The notes under the pieces: model-generated | Told to the model about the DNA's origin: nothing | Databases searched by the model: none | What the model saw: the letters and a program-made list of their open reading frames with translations, nothing else | Translations under genes and position numbers: made by a program | NCBI GenBank assembly: GCA_030549335.1 | Contig: CM060188.1 | Coordinates: 69,160,696 to 69,224,695 of the forward strand | Direction of reading: 5' to 3' | From: Pontederia crassipes | Lineage: Eukaryota; Streptophyta; Magnoliopsida; Commelinales; Pontederiaceae | DNA length: 64,000 nt | Shown: in pieces, positions 11,291 through 23,557 of the stretch | How positions within the stretch are numbered: the stretch's first letter is position 1 | Layout of the letters: each line of letters begins with the position of its first letter

Positions 11291-11612
11291 ATCAGAAATG
11301 AAAGCCAACTTTTTTAAAACCTAATTTTTTATGCATATAGATTATGTATGGATGTGTATTGATCGTATATGACACGTAGATACATGTAATGCATGTTCAG
11401 CCATAATTAGGCTAAAAAGAATGATTTATATGAATGATTGATGTATTACAAAACATAATGCACTTAAAGTTGAAGAATATTGTCTCACTCATCAATGTTG
11501 AGAAACAAAGTCCTGCACCTATGTATGTATTTCAAAGGGATCCAAGTTCGCTAAGTAAAGTCATGCATACTTCTCAAGGAACAAAATACCGCATAAAAAA
11601 GTGCATGTATTC

Positions 11613-11735
11613 CCTAGAATAAAGTCCCTCACTTATAGTGTACGTATTCTTCGGAATAAAGTCCCTCACTGTTATAATGTATATTTCTTGAAATAAAGTC
11701 CCTCACTATTATGATGTGCATGTTCCCAAGGATGT
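11613..11735 (+). repeat. Short tandem motif AATAAAGTCCCTCACT, about 38-45 bp spacing
   Basis: AATAAAGTCCCTCACT recurs three times, with degenerate copies further left. The counterpart in the inverse LTR (18160-18690, as AGCGAGGGACTTTATTT and variants) has more copies, so copy number differs between the two LTRs. Confidence 0.8.
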
Positions 11736-11847
11736 GGCTTAGCTAGCCAATGTGATAATGTGATATAATTCTCCAACTATTTTAAGATAAAAAATCTTAT
11801 AAGATAAATTAAGAATAAAAGTGAGGTTAACTTCTGAATTAGTTTGA

Positions 11848-12300
11848 ATAATTTCTCAAATATATAATATTTAAAACTTTTTATAATGAAAAAAATATCA
11901 AAAATATGGAGATGATACTAGTGCTCAGCCACCGAGTTACGTATTTAAAAAATTATTAATATTTTTAATGTTATATATATGCTTACAAAACTTAGGATTA
12001 TTTTCTTAAATCTCTCATAAACTATCACAATTTTTTGCTTTTAACTCCCAAGTATGAACCTTTGGAGTTTGGTAAGTCTTATCAATTTACTTGGTTGTTT
12101 GAATTAGCCTCAATGATTTCTCAAATTTGTAATATCTAAATCTTTTATAATGAAAAATGATAAAAAAGTACAAAGATGATACTAGTGCCCAACCACCAAG
12201 TAACATATCTAGAAAATTATTAATATTTTTAATCTTATATATTTGCATATAAAACATAAGATTATTTTCTTAAACTTTCTCCAAACTATCACGATTTTTC
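11848..12300 (+). repeat. Direct duplication of about 200 bp, offset about 263 bp
   Basis: The block at 11848-12040 (AATTTCTCAAAT, ATAATGAAAAA, GATGATACTAGTGC, ATTATTAATATTTTTAAT, GATTATTTTCTTAAA) is repeated at 12111-12300 in the same order and direction with drift. The duplicated block includes the first bases of the inverted-repeat element at 12259, so an orphan copy of that terminus lies near 11990. Confidence 0.85.
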
Positions 12301-12771
12301 ACATCTAACCCCAAACTATGAACTTACTTTACAATTTCCTTAAACTTTATTGCATTTTCCACTTTAGTCCTTCTATCAGATTTCGTTATTTTTTCTATTA
12401 TTTTATTTTTTTTCATTTGTAAAAAGACTAAAATGCCCTCCTCACGTAATAATTGACATATATGGGTTATCATTTAGTGTTTTAAATAATAAATACTATA
12501 AAAAAGCTGATGAGAATTATTTTTTATATTATATATATCATATTATTTTTTAAAACACTAAATAGCACATATATTTCTATTATTACGTGGGGAGGGCACT
12601 TTAGTCTTTTCACAAATGAAAAAAGTAAAAATAACAGAAAAATTAATAGAATCGTCGGGAAGGACTAAAGTGGAAAATGAGGTAAAGTTTAGGGATATCG
12701 TAAAATAAGTTCATACGTTTGGGTTAGATATAAAAAATCGTGATAGTTTATAGTGTTTAAGAAAATAACCC
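12259..12771. mobile_element. Mutator-like MITE with long TIRs, 513 bp
   Basis: The left terminus AGATTATTTTCTTAAAC pairs with the reverse complement of the right one (GGGTTATTTTCTTAAAC). Inverted similarity runs about 150 bp inward (ACTATCACGATTTTT, CACTTTAGTCCTTC). The 9 bp flanks taaaacata (12250-12258) and taaaactta (12772-12780) agree at 8 of 9. There is no coding capacity. The 9 bp duplication and long TIRs point to a MULE-derived MITE. Confidence 0.8.
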
Positions 12772-13034
12772 TAAAACTTATTTATTTTGTATGGGACTTG
12801 ATGTTGTGTCAGATACCTAATGGGCATGGGCTTAGGAACAACCGCTCTTATTTCTAAGAAGAGCGGATGACACATAAGTGGCTCAACTGCTATGAGTTCA
12901 TACGCGTCACCTACTATGAGTTCATCTGTGGCACTTGAGCAAACACTAGACAACATCAGGGGACTAATTGCTTAGCAGCTTTTTCACAGTTGGCGAGTTT
13001 TGGAGATTGTTCATGTCATCATCCAACACTATAC

Positions 13035-14849
13035 TGATGCAAGAATTGATAATAATTAAATTATAACAAGTGCACTAGTCATTCAAGTAATAAAGTGCAA
13101 GAATAGAATATCGAACTCACGAAGAACTATTTTACTTCTCTAACAAATTCTAGAGGCTAATAAGAGATGACATACAAGTTGGGATAAAAAGTGTGCAAAA
13201 GATAAAATTTCAGAAAGATAAAAATAAAAAACTAATGATAATGATTCGAACAATATGTAATGTCTGTAAATTCAAGCATAAACATCAAGTTCAGATTTGG
13301 TTTTTACACGGATTAAGGACATTGAAGATATGATTCCTCTAACCGGGTAAATCAATTATCTTAAGGCAATAATAATATGAAATTATTCCGCATGGAGATA
13401 CCCGTGCCCGCAATTATATTGAAATCAAGATGCAAAAAATTGCAATCTTTAAACTACTTAATCGCTCGCACGAATTAATTATGCAGCCCGCACAATCTAA
13501 TATTCCATACGGTTCTATTAGATTATGACATGCATTGCTTCAACATAAAAATTAAGAATCCATTTGAACAGAAAATTATGAATTATGAATTGATTACACT
13601 ACACAGTTAATAATCAACCTAAAAATCATTAAAGTTAGAAGAAAAGAATTAAGCATAATAATCATGTTCATAAAAACTAAACTAATTATTATTTGATTAA
13701 TCAAAAATAAAAAGTTGTTCATACACTAAAACTCTTGCAACTAAAACTAAATGATAAAACGAAAATGAATAATCCAGAGTACTTAAGATATTTAGATAAA
13801 ACATGAAAATCTAAAATATCATTCCAATAATATGTAGAACAAAGAGTACTATTCAGAAACAACGATGAACCACTGTGCAATCCTTCTGCCTCGTAGAAGT
13901 CATCTCCTTTGTCCTTCAGAAGTTCTCCTTCGTTCTTGGCTTGAAAGCTTTGGTTGTAGGCCCTAGCATGATTATTTCTAACTATCAAATGTCCCTTTAT
14001 ATAGAGGCTCATATTTTTATGTAGTTTGAGAATAAATGGAAACTTATTCCTTGTAAAATAAAGTAACTTCGAGGTCCTATTGATTATGAAAGCTTTACCT
14101 TGTAAAACTCCAAAAGTTTGGTCTAATTTGTTTCCAATTGATCCTTGAGACATATGGTAAGAGTTGGAGTCCTTGTGCATTGAGAATTCTTTCGAAAATA
14201 TGCGTCCATGTCGAAAACAATGTCCGTCATGCCCCCTGAATATGATTTAATGATTCAATCAGAGTCAGAGTTGAAGTTTTCTACATCCATCATGGTGCGT
14301 GAGATGGGTTTCACGATCATGAATCGGGCTTTTGTTGGTTGATGCGCGTGACTTCTAGTGCCTTCACGACTCGTGAAACTCAATTGAAGCATACGTAACC
14401 TTTCTGTAAGATCCGTTATTATTGTTTCATGGCCTGTGATGACATTTCCTTTTCCGAATCGCTAGAGGAGCCGTGAAACTTGCATATCCGTGAACTTCTG
14501 ATTTAATGTGTCGTGAGAAATTTGTCACAGCCCGTAAGTTTTCTTCACGTGAAATAGGCGACCCTCGATTCGTGAAATGCAGCGGCTATGGCGTGAAACT
14601 TACTCTTCATGACCTTGAGATACATTTAACGGCAAGTGAAATCTTTCTCTTTAGTGAACAGTTCTGCCAGAGCCATGAAAGCGAATAGTTGGGGGTGTTA
14701 AACCTCCTTCAAGACCCATGAAGAAAAAGTAACGGCCCGTGAGATTCAAGAATTGATTTTTCAAAAGTTGAATTGTCTTCATTTTAACTGCTTCTTCTTT
14801 TATTCCCTTTTCCGTTGTTTATCATCACTAATTCTTAAAAAATACATCA
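13035..14849 (-). mobile_element. LTR of a Tat/Athila-type Gypsy element, minus orientation, probably solo
   Basis: The minus strand ends with GTTCGATATTC, ACTTGAATGACTAGTGCACTTG and TTGCATCA. This closely matches the 3' end of the LTR that precedes the Asp-type primer site at 44758. The opposite end is placed at TGATGTATTTTTTAAG (14849 on the minus strand), but no matching 5 bp duplication is seen, so that end is tentative. The LTR contains many GTGAAAC / TTCACG motifs (14290-14740). Open frames here, such as 13719-14180 minus, have no recognisable domain. Confidence 0.6.
14290..14740. repeat. Cluster of CGTGAAA / TTCACG motifs
   Basis: CGTGAAACT, CGTGAGA and TTCACG variants recur about fifteen times in both directions across 450 bp inside the LTR. 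The arrangement resembles the CACGACCGTG cluster at 11011-11290. Confidence 0.75.
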
Positions 14850-15416
14850 ATTAGAGGTAGATGGCTATTTCAAAAAATTTAAAGAAATAAATATAAAAAT
14901 AGATGCATGTTGTGAGCAAATTATACAAAATAAGTCTAAATGCAAGTCTGATTATATGTTGTAAAATGCATGCATCACATATCCATACACTATGAGTTAA
15001 AGAACCGAGTACGACGTCGTCAAATGTAAGGAATAGTGACAATGATGAAATGATTTAGGGTAGAAAAAATTGTATCACTTAATGTGATTAAAATTTTCTA
15101 GCATTGATGAAATTATAATGATAATAGTTTTTTATGTAATTAATTTTTTGTGATGTCATTAGTTTTTTTATGCAGTATAACTTCTTTAGTTTCTATTGTT
15201 ATAAATGTGCAGAATACATTATAAATGCATTGTAAATTATATGAGAAGGAACAAGAAGAATAGAGGTGTAATGGGGTAAAATATATCATAATTAGCATCC
15301 TGTTATCAACACAATTTGATACTGTCTTTCGTGTCACATTAGCTCGACACTACAATAGCTTCACAAAGTAGATCTACAATAGCGTCTCATTGTAGTGCAT
15401 CATTGCTGTTAACTTA
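14850..15416. other. AT-rich stretch, no recognisable gene
   Basis: Short frames at 14851-15042 and 15140-15337 (minus) have no domain. A sequence CACTACAATAGC at 15348 resembles a CACTA terminus, but no partner end was found. It ends in the TTA flank of the next MITE. Confidence 0.4.
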
Positions 15417-15861
15417 GGGTCCGTTTGGTTAGAGAATAAAAGCAACAAGAATAAAATAATGTAATATCGTATTCTCGAAAAATTAAATTTATCCTTATTC
15501 CACCTATCGTTTGATTGAACGAGAATAAATTTTTAAATATAATATTTTATAATTAAAATATTTTATTATAAAGAGTTGATGTTTTATATTATAATAATAG
15601 TAAAAATATTAATATAAAAATATAGGTTTAAAATATTAAAAATAAAATATAATTGAAAAAGTTGAAAATATGATCCATATTCTTCTATTTTAGAGGAATA
15701 TTTATATTCTCTTGTTGGAAATAAATATGGTGGTTTTACATTTTTTTAGATAGTTTCACATTTTACAATGTTTGACCGAGATATTCTAATTTCGATGAAC
15801 GTTTGGTTATATTCTCGAAATATCGACATATTCTTATAATTATTCTGCAACCAAACGATCC
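15417..15861. mobile_element. Tourist-like (PIF/Harbinger) MITE, 445 bp
   Basis: The left terminus GGGTCCGTTTGGTT and the reverse complement of the right terminus (GGATCGTTTGGTT) are inverted partners that both continue into AGAATAA. TTA flanks both sides (15414-15416 and 15862-15864), the standard duplication for this group. The interior is AT-rich and non-coding. Confidence 0.88.
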
Positions 15862-17432
15862 TTAGTGTCGCACCAAAAAACATAGAAGGCTAGGTTTACG
15901 ATTGTATTAGCATCACAATGGAGTCAACATATCGTCACACTATAGTGCCACGTTGGTGTAAAAACGGCGTCACACGTCATAGTGCTGATTTGGCATCGAC
16001 ACCGACGACTGCTAAATAACTTCTAAATAACTTCATCACGCTAGAGTCATCGTCTCTGTAGCATTTCATAAGCGTCAAGAATTGACAATAATGTTATTTT
16101 TATTATCGCTAGTGCGACGATATTAGCGGCGGATCGTTCACATGTGCAAAGGCAACACTAGTCACTGCATTTTCTAGCGTCGCGTTAGATACACAATTTG
16201 GCGTTGTTATTAGCAAATTTTCTTATACCGGTATACGAACTTATATCATATGACGTGGTATTAGGAGGAGGAATTGAACAAAATATAATTAGAACAAGGA
16301 AGAAGGCCATGTGTGAGACGTGATTTTTTGTATAAAAAAATACAACATAAATATTGTCGGGCTCATTCGCCCACACGGTCACGATGGACAATTGGCAAGG
16401 ACGTCCGAGTTGGGGTCCCAACACAAAATAAAGGAATTTAACCCAATTAATTTATTGCCATGAAAGATGCAATTTGGTCCAAACACAAGACGACGTTGAC
16501 AATGATCTCCTGGGGATAAACGAGTCGGCCAATTTGTGACGCGTTTTAATTTAGGTCAAGCTACGCGTTTGAAGGTTCACATGCACATTTGATTTTAATG
16601 TCTTTAATATGCTACATGACTTCGATCATTGGACTTCTCGGATGATCCCTTTTTAATTAATTTCGAATCCAAATTAATTAATTCTTTTGAAACTACGTTC
16701 GCTTCGTCACCAAAGTAACAGAAAAAAATAACTTGTCCACGTTGTTGTTAATTTCTTCTTATAGTCATAATAACATCCTTTTGAATTCTTATTATTAGCA
16801 TTATTATTGTATCATTAATTAATTGTACTAGTTTCCCTATTCCAACTACCCAACATTTAATGATGAGCAAACACATAAAGGTGACTAACTTTAGTCATGA
16901 TAGAGATACATACGGCCAATGGAAACTTTATAGTCCTTGAATCAATGTGCAATGCCCATCCTTGTGCATGGTGACTAGAAAACACTCTTGTCTTCTTCTT
17001 TAATATGCAACTACTTGCCTGCATTTATTAATTCTTGAGGTCAATTAAAAGCTCAATACTTTTTGTATGGCCAACTGGTAGTTGTGGCTTCCCGGAGTCG
17101 AGTGCAACTATTTGCGTCCTATCTACAATTAGTGCTCTTATTTCGTGTTAACTCCGGTTAAATGTAGACCTTTTATCATTTTGATGCATCAATTTTGGTG
17201 CGACATTAACGTCAATTGGCCATATAGAAAGCTAATGATAGAAGTTTAATTGGTAGTTTGTGACAGTCGCAGCCACGTGGATACATAAGAACTGTCGGAT
17301 GTGATCCACGTGGCCATGAAGAATGATTTGGCATAGTTCGGATGATGGTGCTGGTGATATTATAATTACATTTTATAACATGTTCCATTTATTTTATCAT
17401 ACATTCAATTGCATTATGTTATATATACTTAG
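15862..17432. other. Stretch without a recognisable gene
   Basis: The first 350 bp has recurring GCGTCAC / TAGTGC words, perhaps remains of another CACTA-type element. A 79-codon frame on the minus strand (16185-16424) is unrecognised. The rest (16430-17430) is less repetitive than most of the window and may be low-copy DNA, but shows no exon structure I can support. Confidence 0.4.
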
Positions 17433-19959
17433 TGTAACGACTTAAAATTCATTCTAAAAGTTTTGAGCATTTATGAGAATTTCACGTCGTTAGTCCGTTC
17501 ACCATACATCATTTCACAGCGGAAGACTTTAACATTTTACTGAAATTCATAATAATTAAGACTTTATTTTTAATTATATAAATTTTTTCAGCTAATAAGG
17601 CATAAGACCTGTACATAGCATCAATGCTCAACTACAACTTATTAGATTTAAACATGTGCAACACATCGTCATGAGTTGCCATCCATCAATTACCTTGATT
17701 ACCTATACGGATCCAGAGTGCAGAGTTTCTAATTACAGTATGTAAAAATCATACATGTCATGATATCCTATTAATGACAATAACATATTAACATGTATGA
17801 CATGAACTATATCATGAACCTTATATGACATTATATCATACTTATATTCATTCTTATATAACGTTCATGAATCTAAACATAATGTCATACCATCTATCAT
17901 CTACAAGTATCATGCAGTAAAAACATACACTCATATCATTCATAAATAATCATGACTTAACATTTCATTTTTCATTGTCATGTACATTCTAGAAATTCTT
18001 TTATAACTCCTTGATCTTTACTTACTTCTTGACTTCTTTCATATTTTACATTTCCTCAGAGTTGCTTTATAACCCTTTGGATATTCTTTCGTTATTCTTT
18101 CTTTCTTTCTTTATTATGTGATTCTTCATGTGCCATCTTCTTCCTTCATCTTTATAAGTCATGTACTTAGAAAAACACACATCATAATAGCGAGGGACTT
18201 TATTTTTAGTCATCTTTAGGAATACACACACTTTATGATGAGAGACATTATTTCTTGAAAAGTACATACATAGATGTAGAACTTTATTTCTCATGCTTAG
18301 GTCCCCTCGAAGTACATATATAAGTATATGACTTTACTTTCCATTTTTACTACATCATCCTCGTCATAGCTTTCTTTGTTATAAAATACTTTGAAGTTAA
18401 ACTTCACTTTCATTCTTACTTTACCTTATAACATTTTTTATCTTATCAATAGTTGGAGAATTATGTCAACATCATCACATTGGCTAGTTATGCCACATTT
18501 TTGGGAACATGCACATCATAATAGTGAGAGATTTTATTTCGAAAAATATGCACACCATAATAGCGAGAGACTTTATTTCAAGGAATACACACACTTTTTG
18601 ATGAGAGATTTTGTTCCTTGAAAAGCACATACACAAATGTAGGACTGTACTTCACGGACTTAGGTCCTCTTGAAGTACATACATAGGTGCATGACTTTGC
18701 TTCTCAACATTGATGAGTGATAGTGACATTCTTCAACTTTAGGTGCATTATGCTTTGTAATACATCAATCATTCATATAATCATTCTTCATCTTTTAGCC
18801 TAATTATGGTTGAACATGTCTAAACATGTGTCTAGGTGATCGTCAATACATCAATCAATGTTTCATAAATAGCATCATATATAAAATGTATGAAACATCA
18901 TAAAGCATTATACATAAGCAAATAAATGTATTTGGATGTATATAAACATTTAAAGAAAATTTATAATACTAACATAACAATTGTTGACATAAATAATAAT
19001 ATGCTGACCTTTCTTATTTACCAATTCTGATACATCATCAATTAAAAAATTATAACTCAATAAGTAATCATTCATTTTGATTGATTCTAATTTTTCTGCA
19101 AAGTATACTTTCATAAGAATCACATATAAAATTCATGAATTTTAACCTTTTGACATTTAATCTCAAAAATTCATACAACTATCGAGATCTTATAATTTGA
19201 CAACAGATACTAAAATATTAATAATTTAATCATACTTGTTCTTTTCATATGATTTCAATTTCCAAACTCTTAACTTGGTGCAGAAATTTTAAACCCTAAT
19301 TCAATATTTTTAAATTAAGATAGATTTTACAAATTCATCTCGTTGTTACCCGAGATACCTGATATAACATAATAGTAGTCCAATATTTGGATTATAACTA
19401 TTTTTATACATCTTCACATCTGATGAAATAAATTTCTGTAAAAACTAGACTTTGAGAGCTTTCCATCCATATATTATTTGTAATTTTTGGATAAGTAGAA
19501 CCTACCCAAATAATTATCAAAAGACATTCATGAATTTTATAGATTATGCAACATAAATCATGAAACCCTCATTCATGTAACCCACGTTTATACAACTATC
19601 AATCAAAATCCCTATCAAAACTCTCAATCCAACCAAAAACATTATTTAGAGGGGAGAGAGGGGTTTGGATCCCTTTTACATGCTTTTAGGTTTTAGATCT
19701 AAAACACCTTTTCCGAATCATCTTGTATCATTCTTCATCATCTAGAAGCATCTAGGTTTTCTTGTCCTTTTCCTAGAAACCTTAATATTCTCTTTGCATC
19801 TAGGTTTTCTTGTCCTTTTCCTAGAAACCTTAATATTCTCTTTGTTGATCGGCTAGGTTTTGGGAAATTAATAGAGTTATTGGTCCTTTATATAGGATTT
19901 ATATTAGGGTTTTGGTCAAAAGGCCAAATACCCTTGGCCCAAAATTTTGGGTTATTACA
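17433..19959 (-). mobile_element. Long LTR (about 2.5 kb), minus orientation
   Basis: Read on the minus strand it starts TGTAATAACCCAAAATTTTG at 19959 and ends GTCGTTACA at 17433; both ends have the TG..CA form of LTRs. A TATA-like CCTATATAAAGGA lies near 19892. A 50 bp direct repeat (AAGGACAAGAAAACCTAGATG on the minus strand) occurs near 19750 and 19805. A set of AGGGACTTTATTT motifs lies at 18160-18690. Flanking bases cttag and cttgc agree only partly, so no target duplication is claimed. No gag or pol adjoins it, so it is probably a solo LTR. It is the fuller relative of 10007-11834. Confidence 0.65.
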
Positions 19960-20577
19960 CTTGCAATGTATATAACTGTATAAAATAAATATGTAGAATG
20001 TTTTTATTTTACTTTTATTTTCATTATGAAGATTGCATGGGTTGAATCGTGATAATCCTTTTTATTGTCATACTTGGGATGTGATAGTTCGGATCTGAAC
20101 AAGAATTAGGTCCACATTCGAGTTCAAGTTTTTTAAAATCCAAATATTAATGTTGGCTAAAACAAGTTCCATTGCCAAACTCACCGATGTTTTTGGACTA
20201 AAAAATATTCTGAATAAATGATAAAATAATAAGGATCACAAAAAATAAGGGGGTTGGCATTTTAGAATGGTAGCATATAAAAGTGGTAGGTTTCGAAGTA
20301 CAAAAAGTGATGAAATGCATCTAATTCATGAAAAGATGATTTTTGAAAATATTAAAATTTTAAAAATTAAAGTTATAATAATTGTTCCTCTATGTTAATG
20401 TATGCTCGATATGATTTTTAATAATTTTTAAGTGAGCTCTTGATTAGGTTAAATGATAACACAAAAAAAAAGAAACAAAAAGAAGATCAATTTTGTTCCT
20501 CGGATAAAAATTTAGATATCGATTCCTTTGGAATTTAATTTTCTAAATATTTTATTTGAATCAAAATGGGGTAGTTT
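19960..20577. other. AT-rich stretch, no recognisable gene
   Basis: Nothing recognisable. It contains an A-rich run near 20460 and ends in the CTTAT flank of the following solo LTR. Confidence 0.4.
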
Positions 20578-20582
20578 CTTAT

Positions 20583-21816
20583 TATTGGATCCTATGTTTT
20601 GCTTCCATGTTTTGATGATAAGAAATATAATTAGATGTCAAAGTTACTCATTATTACTTGAGTGATGACAATATAGGTATAATAAGATTAACAAGAATAT
20701 GCATATGGAAGAACTCGCGAAGTTGAAAGATTAAAATAAGAAAATTAGAGACTAACCGGTCGGCCGGTCGAATGATAATATGAAGAAAAAATTGAAAAAT
20801 GTCAATAAAATGTTGGTCGTTTGACTAGCCGAAGCATCGATCGAACGCTTAGAAAAAGACACAGGCAGTAAAAGTCAAAAGAATGTCAGTCGCTTTACCG
20901 ATCGGGGTACCGTTCGATCGAATAGAAGAAAAGCAACAGTCAACAAATGTGAGAGGATGTCGGTTGATGTACCAGTTGAAACACCAATCAATCGTTCAGT
21001 ATAAAAGTCACAATAGGCAAATGTGAAGACAATGTTGGTTGAAGCGCCAATCGTACTACTGATCGACCAATCAAAAGAAAAGCTTTACAAATCTTGCAAT
21101 GGTTATATTGATCAATTGACCGACTAATAACATCTATCGATCGGTCCCTCACAGACTGCATAGTAATGTTTAGTTTTTAAGCCACAGTTTCTAAAAGAAA
21201 GGCCATGAACATTTATCAATGCTACAGTAGTCTATCGTGAACATTTCTAAAAAAAAGTCCATGAACATTTCTTAAAAAAAGGCCAGTGAAAAAAGTACCA
21301 AAGCATGTAGAAAGATTAACAAAAAGAGTACAAGAGTTCCAACAAAGTTGAAGATTAAATGTTTGATCATTTTTCTTGAAAACCTTCGTTCTCATTCTCT
21401 CCATTGTTTAAAAAGTGTGGGCACTCGTAAGAGAGAGATTTAGTGAAAGTTCAAAACTGTAATCTTGAAAGCTCATATGTGACAAGAGGTTTGCCTTGCC
21501 TCTTGAGCAAAGAAGAAGGTATTTTCGGTGTAACAAGGGTTTTCCTCTTCCTTTAAGAAAAGAGGAAAATAGTGAAACTCTGACGATCTCGAAGTCGAGG
21601 AGTCAAAGAGAGAACATATGCCAAGAAATTGGACTAAACCTCATCAACAAATTTTTTGTTTCCTCTATATTTTTTTCTTTGCTTTTGTGCTTTGATTGCA
21701 TTTACATTCTCATGAAGTTTTTAAAAGGAAAAACTATTTGAAAAGGAACTTGAAATTTAGATTTAATCATTTACAGCAATTCACCTCCTGCCCTCTTAGT
21801 GATTTTCGATCCTACA
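20583..21816 (+). mobile_element. Solo LTR, Copia (SIRE/Maximus-like) type, 1234 bp
   Basis: It is flanked by a perfect 5 bp duplication CTTAT (20578-20582 and 21817-21821). It starts TATTGGATCCTATG and ends TCACCTCCTGCCCTCTTAGTG then GATCCTACA. The end matches that of the Copia LTR at 58417-59633 (CACC.C..CTTGGTG, GATCCTACA). The first dinucleotide is TA instead of TG, one substitution. The middle (20755-21140) is full of GGTCG / CGATCG words like those of the other Copia LTR. No primer site follows, so internal DNA was lost, probably by recombination between two LTRs. Confidence 0.85.
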
Positions 21817-21826
21817 CTTATTTACA

Positions 21827-23557
21827 TGTAATGTCTTAAGTAAATAAATAAATAAAATAAATAATAGGAAAGAATGATAAGTCATTAACTTCAAGGGCAT
21901 TTTGGGCCTTTCACCTCCAACCGGCTTAAGGTCGGTAAGTATCCTATATAAACCCTCAAAACTTATCTCCTTATCTCATGTTAACATAACCTACCACCCC
22001 CCATTCAAACTCAAGAAGATAACAAGAGAAGAAGGAAAAAGGGAAGGAAAAAGAGAGGGGATTCAATAGCAAATTCTTGGAGTTTCACATAGGTAAGTTG
22101 AAAGATCCTTTCCTATGTATTATCCATATGAATTTGGATTAAAACAAATAATCCTTGATCTCTGATATCTTTCCCCCATCTTTTATTTCATACGGAAAGA
22201 GGAACTTTTAAGATGAAGATCAAAACCCAACTAACGCTGAAAATGAAAATTGCAATTTCTAAATTATGTTCATATATCTTTTGAATCCCCAAAAATTATA
22301 AAATTAAATATGTAAATACTTGTTGAAGTCTAGTTTTCATGTCTTTGGAATTGGGGTGATTGAATACTAACATATGAAGTTATTTACCAAACCCTAGGGT
22401 CACTCAGACTATTCCAAAAAGTAGTTAGACTGAAATGATAATTTAGTCACAAATTTCACACTCAGAGTTTCATATTGTAATTTAAGAAATAGGCATATAT
22501 ATCTGCAATATTTTTGGAGCAATTAGAATTTTGTGAAAATAGTATGTGTAGTAGGACTTATAAATTTTATAAGGCACAACCCATAGTCTATAACTTTTAG
22601 AATCATCACAAAACGTCTCTAGATCTAAAAATTTTTGTACATTAATATAGAATGAGAGAAATTATAAGCTCGATACTATTTCAAGCTCAGGAAGTCTAGT
22701 TTCATTAGAAATTTTATTCCATGTGATACGATGTAGATTGAAAAATTTATAAATTTTATGCTAAGAGTTATGTTGTCTGTCAGGTTTTAAAGTGGAGTAG
22801 AATATGGTTTAATTTTATAATTTTCTAAGGTCATTTCAAAATGGGTTAAATTATGAATTTTATGTTGATTATAGTTGATGAAGTCTTATTGAAAATTGGT
22901 TTCACATTGATAGAAGTTATGCACTAATTGTTATATATTTTATATTGTACAATGTGCAATCTGTTATATGTAAATAGAAACAAAGTGTTTGTACTTATAC
23001 GCCCATATGATATGTGAATTTAGAAGTTGATTAATGGTTTTCTTTTATTACATGATATTATATGAAATTATATGTTATACGAATAGATGTTATATGCACT
23101 TGTAAAGTGTATTAATTATTGTGTGCAATCATTTATTACAAGAGATGATATAACATGACACGATACAAAACAGCTTGATTTGACAAGATATGTAAAAAGA
23201 TAATATGACATGACATGATATGATATGATTGGGTCATGCATTTGCATTATTCTCGTCGGGCGACAATTTACCCTTGCATAGTTCAAAGATTTCAAGATCG
23301 ATAGTTTACCCTTGTATGATTGAAAAAGTTGATAAAGCCGATAGTTTATCCCTATTTGGTTGAAAGACCTTGTATGGTCGACAAATATCCCAAAAGAAAT
23401 TTTAGGTTATTTGAAGGTAAATGCCATGTGAACCGAATTGTGGAATCACACCTGCCATTTGAATTCACAGGGGTCATCTCTAGATTCCATCTCCCTCACC
23501 GGTAAGCTCGATAGATATTCCAAAAGGGACGCCTTTGGCCAAACAGTGATATGACAT
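21827..23557 (+). mobile_element. Gypsy-like LTR, left part (interrupted by CACTA)
   Basis: It begins TGTAATGTCTTAAGTAAATA, followed by an AAATAAAT run, the phrase GGGCATTTTGGGCCTTTC, a TATA-like CCTATATAAACCC at about 21940, and short repeats with GATAGTTTACCCTTG near 23250-23350. This layout resembles Tekay/Del-type Gypsy LTRs. The CACTA element at 23558 interrupts it; the sequence resumes at 28110. Frames at 23320-23505 have no domain. Confidence 0.45.

Larger units (their letters stand above)
10007..11834 (+). mobile_element. Truncated LTR, same family as 17433-19959
   Basis: It begins TGTATCATCCCCCAAATTTT and shares long collinear blocks with the minus strand of 17433-19959: TTTTGACCAAAGC, CCTATATAAAGGA (a TATA-box-like site near 10071), CTTCTAGATGATGAAGAA and TTGGATTGAGAGTTT. 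Similarity stops near 11834 after GTGAGGTTAACTTC, so about 0.7 kb of the 3' part is missing. It carries a block of CACGACCGTG motifs (11011-11290) not found in the other copy. No internal retrotransposon domains adjoin it, so it behaves as a solo or orphan LTR. It is probably Gypsy, on the basis of its length and motif style only. Confidence 0.7.

Noticed and set aside
15348-15398. CACTACAAT...ATTGTAGTG, looking like a tiny CACTA element
   Set aside because: The 51 bp span has no matching 3 bp flanks and no subterminal repeats. It may be the end of a larger decayed element, but no partner end was found.
17428-19964. Target duplication for the long LTR (cttag / cttgc)
   Set aside because: Only three of five bases agree, so it was not claimed as evidence.
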